This document shows, piece after piece, positions 1-9,668 of a stretch of 64,000 bases of DNA; the first letter of the stretch is position 1, and each line of letters opens with the position of its first letter. Origin of the DNA: Acidobacteriota bacterium (GTDB lineage Bacteria; Acidobacteriota; Terriglobia; Terriglobales; Acidobacteriaceae). The stretch spans positions 1 through 64,000 of the forward strand of contig JAGWNX010000003.1 of NCBI GenBank assembly GCA_028872955.1. The letters are read 5' to 3'. Made by a program: the position numbers and the translations under genes. Under the pieces are notes generated by a model. The model was not told where the DNA came from, did not search any database, and saw nothing but the letters and a program-made list of their open reading frames with translations.

Positions 1-125
1 TTGAGTCTTTCCTTGTTCCGCCCCGTCTCATTCGGTAGTATTTCCATTGTTCAATACTTCCACCTTGCAAGTATTGCTTGTTGGAAGTATCTGCCGGGGC
101 ACAGAGCGCCGGACCGGAGGCCGCA

Positions 126-857
126 ATGCAGCACCTTTCCCCCACCCGCCAGCAACTCACAGCGCCCGCTGCAACGCAGCACCGCACCGCGAGCGCCACC
201 GACCAGCGCCTGCAGACCGCCCAGCTGGTGCGCCGCTGCCTGGCCGGCGATGGCCTGGCCTGGGAGCAGCTGGTGCAGGAGCATCAGCGCCGCGTCTACT
301 ACCTGTGCTACAGCTTTACGCGCTCTGCCATGGAGGCGGAGGACCTGACGCAGGAGGTCTTCCTGAAGCTCTTCTGCAACCTGAGCAGCTTTGACCCGGA
401 GCGCGGCAGCCTGCACCACTGGCTGCAGAACATTACGCGGAACTTTCTGGTCGATCAGTTCCGGCGCGGGAAGGCGGCGCGGCTCACGGAGTCGCTCGAG
501 GAGCCGGTGGCCGGGGAGGAGAACGGCCCGACGCGTCTGGACCGGCTGGCCGACAGCGGACCCACGCAGATGGAGTGGATGGAACGGCTGGAGCTGAAGG
601 CCAAGGTGCAGGATGCGCTGGATAAGCTGCCCTTGAACAGCCGGGAGGCCGTGTTGTTCTGCGACGTGCAGGAGTACAACTACCGCGAGGCCGCGGAGAT
701 TCTGCAGGTGCCGGAGGGTACGGTGAAGAGCCGCCTGAGCCGGGGCCGGGCGGAGCTGGCACGGCTGCTGGGCGGACGCCGTCCGCTGCGGATGTTTGCG
801 ACGCTGCCTGCGGGCAGGCGTTCTGCCATGCCGATGCCGACGGCGCAGGTGGCTTAG
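126..857 (+). CDS. ECF-type RNA polymerase sigma factor (sigma-70 family)
   Basis: ORF 78..857; ATG at 126 preferred over the TTG at 78. Region 2 motif (EAEDLTQEVFLKLF) and region 4 motif (LPLNSREAVLFCDVQEYNYREAAEILQVPEGTVKSRLSRGRAEL). Confidence 0.9.
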   Translation: MQHLSPTRQQLTAPAATQHRTASATDQRLQTAQLVRRCLAGDGLAWEQLVQEHQRRVYYLCYSFTRSAMEAEDLTQEVFLKLFCNLSSFDPERGSLHHWLQNITRNFLVDQFRRGKAARLTESLEEPVAGEENGPTRLDRLADSGPTQMEWMERLELKAKVQDALDKLPLNSREAVLFCDVQEYNYREAAEILQVPEGTVKSRLSRGRAELARLLGGRRPLRMFATLPAGRRSAMPMPTAQVA

Positions 858-1067
858 CGGCTGGCCCTGGTTCAAGGGGCTTCTGGCGGAGGACTCCATC
901 CTGGCTAATTCCGATACCTGCCGAACGTGGCTGCTCGTATGCCCGAGCGAGGTACAGGTCACTTCAGGCGATTTGGCTTCAGGTGCGCGAGCCAGGTTCG
1001 CTTAAAGAGCGGGGATGGGTGTGCCGGGAGCGATCGCGAGATTAGGATAAGAGACCGGGGTATCGCG

Positions 1068-2390
1068 ATGGCAGGGGATCGGCCAGCAGAGAGCATCGTC
1101 GGTGTGCGCTTCCGCAGGATGGAGGTAGTTCGACTCGGTTGCGCCTTGTTCGCCGTGCTGCTGGCTGGCGCTGTGGTTGGCTGCGGCGGTGGCGGCTCGG
1201 TAGCAGGCATCAACACCGCGGGCAATAGCGGCAACACCGGCAACACCGGCAATACCGGCAATAGCGGCAACACCGGCAATAGCGGCAATAGCGGCAACAC
1301 CGGCAACACGGGGAGCAGCAATACAGGGTGCAGCGCGGCGGTGACCAACTGCGCCTGGCAGCAGGTGGCGCTGGCCAGCGGCATGCTGGGTGCGAGCGAT
1401 GTGTTGCAGGGGCTGTACGCTGCGCACGACGGCTATCTGTACAGCGGCACGCAGCGCAACGGCCTGTGGCGGGCGAAGATCAGCGCCATTGAGGCGAATC
1501 CGGCGTCGTCCTCCCTGTGGACCAGGATCGACGCAGGCTTTGCATCGGACCCCAACCACGGTGGCGTGGTGTATCCCTCGGCGTGGGCGGAGGACTCCAG
1601 CGGCAATCTGCTGGTAGCACTGGGCGAGTCGCCGATTGGCAGCTTTTGTACCTACTGCACGGTGGGCAAGTGGAACGGAAGCGCCTGGAGCTTCAGCAAT
1701 TCGCCTCCGGGCATGCGCATGTCGCTGCAGTCCATGTCGCTGGATGGCAGCGGCAATCTGCTGGTGAATGATCGGCAGGCGGCGTTTTACCTCTCGACGG
1801 ATGGCGGCAAGACGTTTGGCGCGCCGTTGGTGACGGACGCCTACGCGGCCTTTGGTTTTACCTCGGGCTGGGTGTTTACCAGCAAGATCATCAACGGGCA
1901 GGTGTACTGGGGTGGTGAGGGGCCGTACATGCGTTCGCCGCTGAACATGAGCAGCGCCACGCCCGTCTTTGGCGGTACCGGCTTCAAGGACAATGTGACG
2001 GCGCTGGCCAGCGATGGCACGGCCACCACGGCACCCACGTATATTGTGGCGGGTAGCCGGTATGAGATAGCAACCAACGACACGGTGGCGCGCTACTCCG
2101 CGTCGACCGGCGCGTGGGCCAGCCTGCCGATCAGCGCGACCTTCGTGCGCAACTCCCTGGTCAATGGGGCGTCGGCCGGGGAGCTGCTGGGGACGTATCA
2201 GGTCTCCAACGGGGGCGGTGTGCTGCGCAGCACGGATGGCGGCGTGACCTGGGCCACCTACATCGCCGGACTGCCTGCAGCGGAGCAGCTTTACGTGGGT
2301 TTTTTGACGGTGAGTGCTGTGGACGGCAGCAAGTACCTGAATGCCGGTGCCGCCAGCGGCGGAACAACCGAGATTTGGTTTCATCCCTAG
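1068..2390 (+). CDS. Putative lipoprotein/secreted protein with Gly-Asn-Thr/Ser repeat linker and BNR/beta-propeller-like body
   Basis: ORF 927..2390; Met at 1068 or 1119. Signal/lipobox-like LLAGAVVGCGGGG, then (GN[TS])n linker; body has repeated 'STDGGKTFG' / 'STDGGVTWA' Asp-box-like motifs. Confidence 0.7.
   Translation: MAGDRPAESIVGVRFRRMEVVRLGCALFAVLLAGAVVGCGGGGSVAGINTAGNSGNTGNTGNTGNSGNTGNSGNSGNTGNTGSSNTGCSAAVTNCAWQQVALASGMLGASDVLQGLYAAHDGYLYSGTQRNGLWRAKISAIEANPASSSLWTRIDAGFASDPNHGGVVYPSAWAEDSSGNLLVALGESPIGSFCTYCTVGKWNGSAWSFSNSPPGMRMSLQSMSLDGSGNLLVNDRQAAFYLSTDGGKTFGAPLVTDAYAAFGFTSGWVFTSKIINGQVYWGGEGPYMRSPLNMSSATPVFGGTGFKDNVTALASDGTATTAPTYIVAGSRYEIATNDTVARYSASTGAWASLPISATFVRNSLVNGASAGELLGTYQVSNGGGVLRSTDGGVTWATYIAGLPAAEQLYVGFLTVSAVDGSKYLNAGAASGGTTEIWFHP
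1221..1311 (+). repeat. In-frame 9-nt tandem repeat (GGCAAYACC/GGCAATAGC) coding for GNT/GNS
   Basis: Read directly: ggcaatagcggcaacaccggcaacaccggcaataccggc... Confidence 0.9.
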
Positions 2391-2472
2391 CGATTTCTGC
2401 GGGTCGGCAGCATAGAATGGGGACGATGCGGTCTGGCCACGCCATCACTCTTACCAACCGGGGCTGTTAGCG

Positions 2473-4185
2473 GTGCATTTCAAGTTCAGTGAAACACTAG
2501 GGACCAGGAACCTACCGCTGGTGGCACAGCTGCTCCAGGAGCAGCTGCGGCCGCTGGCAACCGAGGTAGCAGTTGCAGGTTCCCAGCTGATCGTCTTCGG
2601 CATCGGACCCTCGCCGGTGCGTCGAAATGCGAAGGATCGCACGGTCGTGTACCTGGAGAACGTTGGCGAAGAGGTTCGCGTGACTGCGGAGGTCAGCTAC
2701 CAGGCCTCGGCCCTGCTGGGGGATGTCTCCCAGGACGAAGTGGTGAAGAACAAGCTGCGCCACGCCCTGGAGGAGACCCGCACGACGCTGCGCTACCGCG
2801 GCGCACTGGCCGAGATGCAGCGGGAGGAACTGGCCAGCCAGCCGGAGTCGGCTGCGGTCGCGGAGGCGCTTGCTGTTGTGGAGCCGGTTGCTGTGGCCGA
2901 GCCCGTTGCGGTCGCCGAGCCATTGGCCGAGCCCGTTGCCACAGCGGCACAGGCCGAGGTGGCAGCTCACCTGGGCGGCGAGGCGGCGGGCAGCCAGGCC
3001 ACTGTGGTTGGCGTAGCGGAACTGCCGGAGGCGCCGTTGGCCGCGCCACATGCGGAGCAGGCACAGGCCGAGCAGGCGCAGGGCAATCTGGCACCGGGCA
3101 ATCTGGCGCAGACGAACGGGGAGCAATCGGATGTAGATGCGTCCGGGGCTGACGAGTCGTCCACCGTTGGTACGGCACCGCCGCTGGCTGCGGGCATGTT
3201 TGCCAATCCGCTGCTGGTCGAGCGCCCCCGCGAGTCTGAGGCAGAGATGCGCGCCAAGCTTGCCGCCATGGTTGAGAGTGCGGCGGCACAGGCGCAGCTG
3301 TTGCACGGCGACCCGCGGAAGAGCCCTGCCGAGCCGGCTGCGACGCGTCCCGTGCTGGCCGGGCAGGAGGAGTTGCTGGACCCGGATGTGACCTGGCGCA
3401 GCCGATCTTCGGGTTCCCGGCGCATCCCCACAGAGCCTGAGCTGCGTGCCGCCGAGCTGCGGCTGAGCAGCCGGGAGCGGCTGGTAGCGCGCGATTCGCG
3501 GCTCGACCTGGAGCTGCGTACGGCCGCTCGCAGCTCGCGGCAGATGGCGGCAGTCGAGGCGGAGGAAGAGGAAGCGACGCCGCGCAAGAGTCGCAGGCTG
3601 GAGTGGTTCCTGGCGTTTGCCACGGTTGTCGTTGTGGGTGCCACCATGGGCTGGGTGCACAAGCATCCGCCGCGCCCCGTGACGGCCGCCCCGCAGCCCA
3701 CCGCACCGCAGGAGAGCGCGACCGGCAGCGTATCGGCGGAGCCGGTGGAGCAGGGTGCCGATGCTCCGGTGCTGCCGACTGCGACGGATGCGCAGTCGCG
3801 CGTGGATGAAGATGACCTGAACGCCTGGCTGCTGAACTGGGCAGAGACCGTGGCCAGCCGGGACGCAGGGGCGCAGGCTGCCTACTTTGCCGATCCCATG
3901 GATGTTTATCTGCTGACGGCGCACGTCGACCGTGCGTCGTTGCAGCAGGCGCTGCAGCGTGAGCTGGATGCGAATCCGAGCGCAACCGTGAAGATCGAGA
4001 AGATTACGATCGTCAGCCAGACCGAAGACTCTGCAACGGTGAAGCTGGTGCGGCACATGGCGGTTGCGGGCGGGGATGGCAAGGTGCACGATGTGCGCTG
4101 GAACGTGCTGCTGAAGGTGCGCCGCGTTCAGGGGAACTGGCGCATTGTTGAAGAGCATTATCTGCGGCCGGAGCCTGCGGCCTAG
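2473..4185 (+). CDS. Hypothetical single-pass membrane protein: N-terminal globular domain, Ala/Glu/Pro-rich linker, TM helix, SnoaL/NTF2-like C-terminal domain
   Basis: Long ORF with consistent codon usage; TM segment WFLAFATVVVVGATMGWV; C-terminal LNAWLLNWAETVASRD...VRWNVLLKVRRVQGNWRIVEEHYL resembles NTF2-like stress/SnoaL folds. Confidence 0.65.
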   Translation: MHFKFSETLGTRNLPLVAQLLQEQLRPLATEVAVAGSQLIVFGIGPSPVRRNAKDRTVVYLENVGEEVRVTAEVSYQASALLGDVSQDEVVKNKLRHALEETRTTLRYRGALAEMQREELASQPESAAVAEALAVVEPVAVAEPVAVAEPLAEPVATAAQAEVAAHLGGEAAGSQATVVGVAELPEAPLAAPHAEQAQAEQAQGNLAPGNLAQTNGEQSDVDASGADESSTVGTAPPLAAGMFANPLLVERPRESEAEMRAKLAAMVESAAAQAQLLHGDPRKSPAEPAATRPVLAGQEELLDPDVTWRSRSSGSRRIPTEPELRAAELRLSSRERLVARDSRLDLELRTAARSSRQMAAVEAEEEEATPRKSRRLEWFLAFATVVVVGATMGWVHKHPPRPVTAAPQPTAPQESATGSVSAEPVEQGADAPVLPTATDAQSRVDEDDLNAWLLNWAETVASRDAGAQAAYFADPMDVYLLTAHVDRASLQQALQRELDANPSATVKIEKITIVSQTEDSATVKLVRHMAVAGGDGKVHDVRWNVLLKVRRVQGNWRIVEEHYLRPEPAA

Positions 4186-4225
4186 GCTCGGCAGGCCTAT
4201 AGAGGAGCCGGGGGGCCATGTGGCA

Positions 4226-4771
4226 TCAGCCGCCGTACCAGTGCTGGTGGTGGTAGGGCTGTTGGGGCACGGCAGCCACGGTGCGGATGCGTTCGAGCAG
4301 GCTGGAGGGGGAGTTCGTCCAGGAGTTGACCGAGATGGTCTGCCCCGTCCGGGTGCGGAAGTAGAGGGTGTGGAGCGGACCGTTGCTCACCTCATAGTGG
4401 TCCAGCGCACTCCACCGCAGCAGGATGTTGCCGCGCAGGGGATGGGCGCGGAGCAAGCCGTCCTGAGTGACAAGAACCTCGCCGGGCGAGAGGTACGCAA
4501 GCGCGGCCAGGAACGGAGCTGCAGACCAGAAGCTGAGGACGTAGGCGGGGATGGTGCGATGGAAGACGACCAGCGAGACGACGAAGAGCAGCACGGTGAT
4601 GGCGCGGGTAAAGTCTGCGCGCGAGAGGGACTCGCAGCCGGTTGAGGTGGAGCAGTCGGTGACGGCGGGGATGAACGGCAGCGATGTGAGCGCAAAGGCG
4701 AGCAGCCAGGCGTTGAGGCCAAGGGCAAAGAGGGCGAGGAACCAGTCGATGAGCTGGGCTGCGGAGATCAT
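4226..4771 (-). CDS. Hypothetical membrane protein (PH-like C-terminal segment)
   Basis: 181-aa ORF with hydrophobic helices followed by GEVLVTQDGLLRAHPLRGNILLRWSALDHYEV. Confidence 0.55.
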   Translation of the reverse strand: MISAAQLIDWFLALFALGLNAWLLAFALTSLPFIPAVTDCSTSTGCESLSRADFTRAITVLLFVVSLVVFHRTIPAYVLSFWSAAPFLAALAYLSPGEVLVTQDGLLRAHPLRGNILLRWSALDHYEVSNGPLHTLYFRTRTGQTISVNSWTNSPSSLLERIRTVAAVPQQPYHHQHWYGG

Positions 4772-4847
4772 GGGAGCCTCCCTGGAGCGGCTCTGCCGGC
4801 GAACCGGGCTACGGCAGTGCCGTCGGCACGAAGCATAGATAAACTGG

Positions 4848-6020
4848 ATGCCTATGTCTAGGCAAGAGATGTCTGAGGAAGAGATGTCTGGTGACGGAGT
4901 GGCAGGCCGCGGTGGGGCAGCGGGGACGCGTGTGCGCTCCTACTCGAAGATCAACCTGGGGCTGGCGATCGGTCCTGCGCGGTCCGATGGCTTTCATGGG
5001 CTGACGACGATCTACCAGTCGCTGGCGCTGCATGATGTGGTGACGGTGCGTGCGGTGCCCGCTGCGGCGACCCGGCTGCGTCTGACGACGAATCACGCCG
5101 GCGTGCCCACGGACCAGCGCAACACCTGCTGGAAGATGGTGGAGCGCGCGCTGGAGAAGCTGGGCGTGACGGCTGCGGTGGATCTCGACATTGATAAGCG
5201 GCTGCCAGTGCAGGGCGGCATGGGGGCCGGTAGTGCCAATGCGGCAGCGGCGCTGCTGGGCCTGGAGCATGAACTGGCCGGGTGGACGGGCCGCAGCCTG
5301 CAGGGGGCCGAGCGTCTGGAGCTGGCCGGGCAGGTGGGCTCCGATGTGCCGTTGTTTCTGCTGGGTGGCGCAGTGTTGGGTCTGGGGAGGGGGGAGCAGG
5401 TGGTGCCGCTGCCCGACCTGCCGCGAGTGCCGTGCGTGGTGGCGATCCCGGAGGTGGGGGTGTCGACCCCTCAGGCCTTTCGCGACTGGGACGCGCGCCA
5501 CGCCGAGGCGCAGTTGACTTCCCCCGGCCTGCCCGATAGACTTATGAGGTTGAGTCTCGCTTATGCGTCCTGCTATGCACCACGAGCAAGCGCAGAGCAC
5601 GACACTTCCGGTATTGTTCGCGGTCTGAGCCCAGAGTCGGGTTCACACGATCCTGAGAAAAAACAGGGTGGTTCTGGCATAAGCCAGACGGGCCGGGCGA
5701 ATAGTCTCGCGGAGAACACCCTTCTCGCGCTTGTCCGCACCGGGGCTGAAGACGGCGGTTTGCAGAACGACTTTGAGTCGGTCGTCTTTCCGAAGTATCC
5801 CTCCTTGCGTGCAATCAAGCATAGTTTGATGGGTGCTGAGACGGACGGGCCTGCGTTGTACGCGGCGCTCTCCGGATCGGGTTCGGCTCTGTTTGGCCTG
5901 TACAGGTCGATGGCAGATGCGGAAGCGGCTCAACGGCGCGTCCAGGAGTCTGGCGTCAAGGCACTCATTACGGAGACCTTGCCGCGGGCGGAGTACTGGG
6001 CGAGAATGTTCGCAGGGTAG
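4848..6020 (+). CDS. ispE: 4-diphosphocytidyl-2-C-methyl-D-erythritol kinase
   Basis: GHMP kinase motifs: YSKINLGLAIGPARSDGFHGLTTIYQSLALHD, PVQGGMGAGSANAAAALLGLE, LSGSGSALFGLY. Confidence 0.92.
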   Translation: MPMSRQEMSEEEMSGDGVAGRGGAAGTRVRSYSKINLGLAIGPARSDGFHGLTTIYQSLALHDVVTVRAVPAAATRLRLTTNHAGVPTDQRNTCWKMVERALEKLGVTAAVDLDIDKRLPVQGGMGAGSANAAAALLGLEHELAGWTGRSLQGAERLELAGQVGSDVPLFLLGGAVLGLGRGEQVVPLPDLPRVPCVVAIPEVGVSTPQAFRDWDARHAEAQLTSPGLPDRLMRLSLAYASCYAPRASAEHDTSGIVRGLSPESGSHDPEKKQGGSGISQTGRANSLAENTLLALVRTGAEDGGLQNDFESVVFPKYPSLRAIKHSLMGAETDGPALYAALSGSGSALFGLYRSMADAEAAQRRVQESGVKALITETLPRAEYWARMFAG

Positions 6021-6076
6021 GCAGAGGCTTGCCGGAAGGGGGAAGACCCCCGGACGGCAGCGGAGCTGAATCTTAC

Positions 6077-6150
6077 TGGGCGATCGACTAATGGTAGGTC
6101 CAGAGACTTTGAATCTCTTTGTCTAGGTTCGAATCCTAGTCGCCCAACCA
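6077..6150 (+). tRNA. tRNA-Gln (anticodon TTG), CCA encoded
   Basis: Acceptor TGGGCGA/TCGCCCA, anticodon arm AGAGA-CTTTGAA-TCTCT, T arm CTAGG-TTCGAAT-CCTAG, 3' ACCA. Confidence 0.95.
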
Positions 6151-6487
6151 CTTGAGTCGTTCCCCCCTGGCAAGAGAGCAGCGAGGCACGGTCGGCACCG
6201 TTTGCGGTGCGACGGCTGTGCCGGTCAGCAGGATTCGGGTTCCTGGCGCGGCAGAACCAGCCGCCGGGATGAGACTCGGAAGGTCCGCAGCCGCGGAGAG
6301 AAGCAGCGATGCGGCGTGGTGCCGGACGGGAGTTTTGGAAGTACCGATAGTCTTTATTTTTCGCAGGATTTTGGAACGGATTTCGATTCGTAAAGAAGTT
6401 TGATGAGAAGTAGCAGGGTCGCAACAAGGCTCTGGCAAGACGAGGCAGCAGGAACTATCAAGGTCAACCAGCCTGGAGGGTTTCAAC

Positions 6488-7567
6488 GTGAAAGAACAAG
6501 ACACGACTGCGGTACTTTCCCCGAAGACTGAGCAGACTGCGGAGGCTGAAACGGGCCTGCAGGATGCGGCAATCCTGCCCGGCGGACAGGTAAAGAGCGA
6601 GCGCAAGCGCTCCGGCAGACTTGGCGAGGCCAAGCGCTTTAAGGTTTTTTGCGGATCGGCGAATCCGGCCCTGGCCGAGGAGATCTGCAAGTTCGTTGGT
6701 GTGCCGCTGGGCGAGACGCGCCTGCAGCGGTTCAGCGACGGTGAGGTTCACTTTCAGCTGCTGGAGAACGTACGCGGCGCGGACGTCTTTCTGGTGCAGC
6801 CGACGTGTTTTCCGGTGGATCAGCATCTGGTTGAGCTGCTGATCATGATGGACGCGCTGAAGCGCGCCTCGGCCGGACGGATTACGGTGGTGATTCCGTA
6901 CTACGGCTACGCCCGGCAGGACCGCAAGGACCGTCCGCGCGTGGCGATCACCTCCAAGCTGGTTGCCGACCTGCTGACGACCGCAGGAGCCAACCGGGCG
7001 CTACTGGTGGATCTGCATGCGGCGCAGATTCAAGGGTTTTTCAATATTCCGGTCGATCATCTGTTTGCCAGCCCGGTGCTGGTGAGTTACTTCCGGGATA
7101 TGAACCTGCCGAATCTGACGGTGGTATCGCCGGATGCGGGAGGCGTGGAGCGGGCGAGATTCTTCGCCAAGAAGCTGGATGTTCCGCTGGCGATTGTGGA
7201 CAAGCGCCGCACGGACATCAATGTCACTGAGGTGATGAACGTGATCGGCGATGTACGCGGCCGGACGTGCCTGATCCTCGACGACATTATCGACACGGCG
7301 GGGACGCTGGTGAAGACGGCAGAGGCGCTGCTGGCCCAGGGCGCGGAGAAGGTTTACGCATGCGCGACGCATGCCGTGCTCTCGGGCCCGGCGGTCGATC
7401 GCATTGCGAACTCACGTTTGGAAGAGCTGATCGTGACGAACACCATTCCGTTGCGCGAAGAGGCGCAGCGGGTGGGCAAGATCAAGGTGCTGTCGATCGC
7501 AGGCCTGCTGGGCCGGGCGATCGAGAGCATCCACATGGAGACCAGCGTAAGCACGCTGTTCAACTAA
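6488..7567 (+). CDS. prs: Ribose-phosphate pyrophosphokinase
   Basis: FSDGEVHFQLLENVRGADVFLVQPT, YYGYARQDRKDRPRVAITSKLVADLL, LILDDIIDTAGTLVKTAEAL. Confidence 0.97.
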   Translation: MKEQDTTAVLSPKTEQTAEAETGLQDAAILPGGQVKSERKRSGRLGEAKRFKVFCGSANPALAEEICKFVGVPLGETRLQRFSDGEVHFQLLENVRGADVFLVQPTCFPVDQHLVELLIMMDALKRASAGRITVVIPYYGYARQDRKDRPRVAITSKLVADLLTTAGANRALLVDLHAAQIQGFFNIPVDHLFASPVLVSYFRDMNLPNLTVVSPDAGGVERARFFAKKLDVPLAIVDKRRTDINVTEVMNVIGDVRGRTCLILDDIIDTAGTLVKTAEALLAQGAEKVYACATHAVLSGPAVDRIANSRLEELIVTNTIPLREEAQRVGKIKVLSIAGLLGRAIESIHMETSVSTLFN

Positions 7568-7676
7568 GGCGGCTGGAGCGATGCGCTCCTGGCCAGGACA
7601 GGAATGCAGTCAACAACCGTGGCGAGTGCGCCACAAAGGGAGCGGGTTGTGCCCGTGCCCGAAAGGATAAAAGACA

Positions 7677-8348
7677 ATGGCAGTGACCAAGAGTGATGCC
7701 GTCGTGGCAACCCCCCGCACAGGCAAGTTCAACAAGAATCACGCGCGTCGCGTGCGCGTCTCCGGCAAGATTCCGGCGGTGGTGTATGGTGCGGGGCTTG
7801 ATCCGCAGGCCGTGGCGGTTGATCCGAAGGTGATCACGAAGATTCTGCACTCCGAGACCGGCCACAACACCATCTTCGACCTGGAGGTCGAGGGTTCTGG
7901 ACTGGTGAAGGCCATGATCGTGGACTGGCAGAACGAGCCGGTGAAGGGCAACCTGCTGCACATTGACCTGAAGCGCATTGCCATGGACAAGATGATGCGC
8001 GTCTCGGTGCCGATCCAGCTGATCGGAGTGCCGACGGGCGTGAAGAATCACGGTGGCATTCTGGAGCATGTGCTGCGCGAGGTGGAGATTGAGTGCCTGC
8101 CCGGCGACATCCCGAGCCACCTGGATGTGGACATCACGGGTCTGGGCATCAACCAGTCGATTCACATCTCGGATCTGCCGCACTCGGGCAGCATCCGCTT
8201 CCTGGGCGAAGAGAACGCCACCGTTGCGCTGGTGACCAGCGTGAAGGAAGAGGCGGCTGCGGAAGTGGCGGCACCGGCGGAGCCCGAGGTTGCCAAGAAG
8301 GGCAAGGCCGAGCCGGCAGCACCGGCGGCCGACGCCAAGAAGAAGTAG
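7677..8348 (+). CDS. rplY: 50S ribosomal protein L25/general stress protein Ctc
   Basis: GKIPAVVYGAGLDPQAVAVDPKVITKIL...GHNTIFDLEVEG; L25/Ctc TL5 domain with Ala/Lys-rich tail. Confidence 0.95.
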   Translation: MAVTKSDAVVATPRTGKFNKNHARRVRVSGKIPAVVYGAGLDPQAVAVDPKVITKILHSETGHNTIFDLEVEGSGLVKAMIVDWQNEPVKGNLLHIDLKRIAMDKMMRVSVPIQLIGVPTGVKNHGGILEHVLREVEIECLPGDIPSHLDVDITGLGINQSIHISDLPHSGSIRFLGEENATVALVTSVKEEAAAEVAAPAEPEVAKKGKAEPAAPAADAKKK

Positions 8349-8387
8349 TCACGTCTGCGTGGCAGCGTTGAGGAAGGAACGGCGGGC

Positions 8388-8981
8388 GTGAAACTGATCG
8401 TCGGACTGGGCAACCCCGGGGTCGAGTATCAGTTCACGCCGCACAACGCAGGGTTTCTGGCGGTGGACCGCATCGCGGAGTTCTGTGGGGTGCAGGTTGC
8501 CAATCGCCGGGGCAGGGCGTTGACGGCGAAGGCGAAGCTGGCAGGGCAGGATGTGCTGCTGGCGAAGCCGGAGACGTTTATGAACCTGAGCGGCCTGTCG
8601 GTAGCCGCGCTGCTGCGGGAGCTGGAGCTTCAGGACGCGGCGCAGGATCTAGTGGTGCTGCACGACGAGCTGGCGTTTCCGCTGGGCACGCTTCGCATCA
8701 GCGAGCGTGGTTCGGGCGGAGGGCACAACGGAATCCGGTCGATTCTGGGTTCGCTGGGTACGGAAGAGTGGACGCGCATTCGCATCGGGGTCGGCAAGCC
8801 GGCGCTGGAGGATGGGCGAGTTGTGAAGGCGGGTGGCAGCGGGTATCTGCTGGCTCCGCTGCGCAAGCAGGAGCTTGCGGTGTTGGATGAGGTGCTCGAC
8901 CAGGCACGGGCCGCGGTTGAGATGGTGCTGACGGAGGGTGTCAGCGCTGCGATGAATCGGTTCAACCGGAAGACGCCGTAA
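8388..8981 (+). CDS. pth: Peptidyl-tRNA hydrolase
   Basis: MKLIVGLGNPGVEYQFTPHNAGFLAVD, KPETFMNLSG, LVVLHDELAFPLGTLRISERGSGGGHNGIRSI. Confidence 0.97.
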   Translation: MKLIVGLGNPGVEYQFTPHNAGFLAVDRIAEFCGVQVANRRGRALTAKAKLAGQDVLLAKPETFMNLSGLSVAALLRELELQDAAQDLVVLHDELAFPLGTLRISERGSGGGHNGIRSILGSLGTEEWTRIRIGVGKPALEDGRVVKAGGSGYLLAPLRKQELAVLDEVLDQARAAVEMVLTEGVSAAMNRFNRKTP

Positions 8982-9089
8982 GCGGCGAACGACGGCGGGA
9001 CCCAGGATAGGGCAGTTTATTCCAGACCGTGGCGGCAGACGATGCGCTGACACGGTGCGAAGCAGAACTTCGCAGAAAGAAGTACACGT

Positions 9090-9500
9090 ATGAATCGTAG
9101 TTACGAGATTATGTTCATCGTTCGTCCGGATGTGGAAGAGGCCGATCTGGACAAGCTGATCGAGGGTCTGACGGGCAACATCGTGAGCGGTGGCGGTGAG
9201 GTGAAGGCCGCAGAGAAGATGGGTCGTCGGCGTCTGGCGTACACGGTACGCAAGTTCAACGATGGCTTCTACGTGCTGCTGCACGTGCTGGCCGAGGGTG
9301 GCCTGATTACGGAGATTGAGCGCCGCCTGCGTGTGCAGGAGCAGGTGATCAAGTTCATCACCGTGCGCATGGATGAGGAAGAGAAGCGCCTGGCGAAGGT
9401 GAAGGCTCTGCGTGACAGCAAGGTGAAGCGCAGCGCGTTGCCCGCGGTTGAGGCCGTGGCAGAGGCTCCGGCTGCGGCCGAGCCTGCGGCAGCAGTCTAG
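9090..9500 (+). CDS. rpsF: 30S ribosomal protein S6
   Basis: MNRSYEIMFIVRPDVEEADLDKLIEGLT...MGRRRLAYTVRKFNDGFYVLLHV. Confidence 0.97.
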   Translation: MNRSYEIMFIVRPDVEEADLDKLIEGLTGNIVSGGGEVKAAEKMGRRRLAYTVRKFNDGFYVLLHVLAEGGLITEIERRLRVQEQVIKFITVRMDEEEKRLAKVKALRDSKVKRSALPAVEAVAEAPAAAEPAAAV

Positions 9501-9668
9501 AGGCGGCAAGCGCAGACGCAAGGAATTTTGCGATGACGGGTTCGCCGACATTGCACAACGTAGCAGGAATCGGTCGCAGCCAGCTTCCACTCAGTCCTGA
9601 TGGGGCTGAAGGTTCAGAGACACCACAGCGTGTCTGGAGCTGGCCACGGCGCAACAGAAGGAAAGGAA

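Noticed and set aside
1221-1311. Tandem repeat considered as CRISPR or minisatellite
   Set aside because: 9-nt period, in-frame, no unique spacers; encodes a Gly-Asn linker.
1002-2384. 460-aa minus-strand ORF
   Set aside because: Shadow ORF opposite the Gly/Asn-repeat secreted protein; composition is a GC-skew artefact with no recognisable domain.
2512-4158. 548-aa minus-strand ORF
   Set aside because: Antisense shadow of the 2473..4185 CDS; Arg/Leu/Gln/His-rich translation without signature motifs.
6077-6150. tRNA-Gln as an integration site for a genomic island
   Set aside because: No integrase and no obvious direct repeat of the tRNA 3' end in the window; flanks are housekeeping genes.
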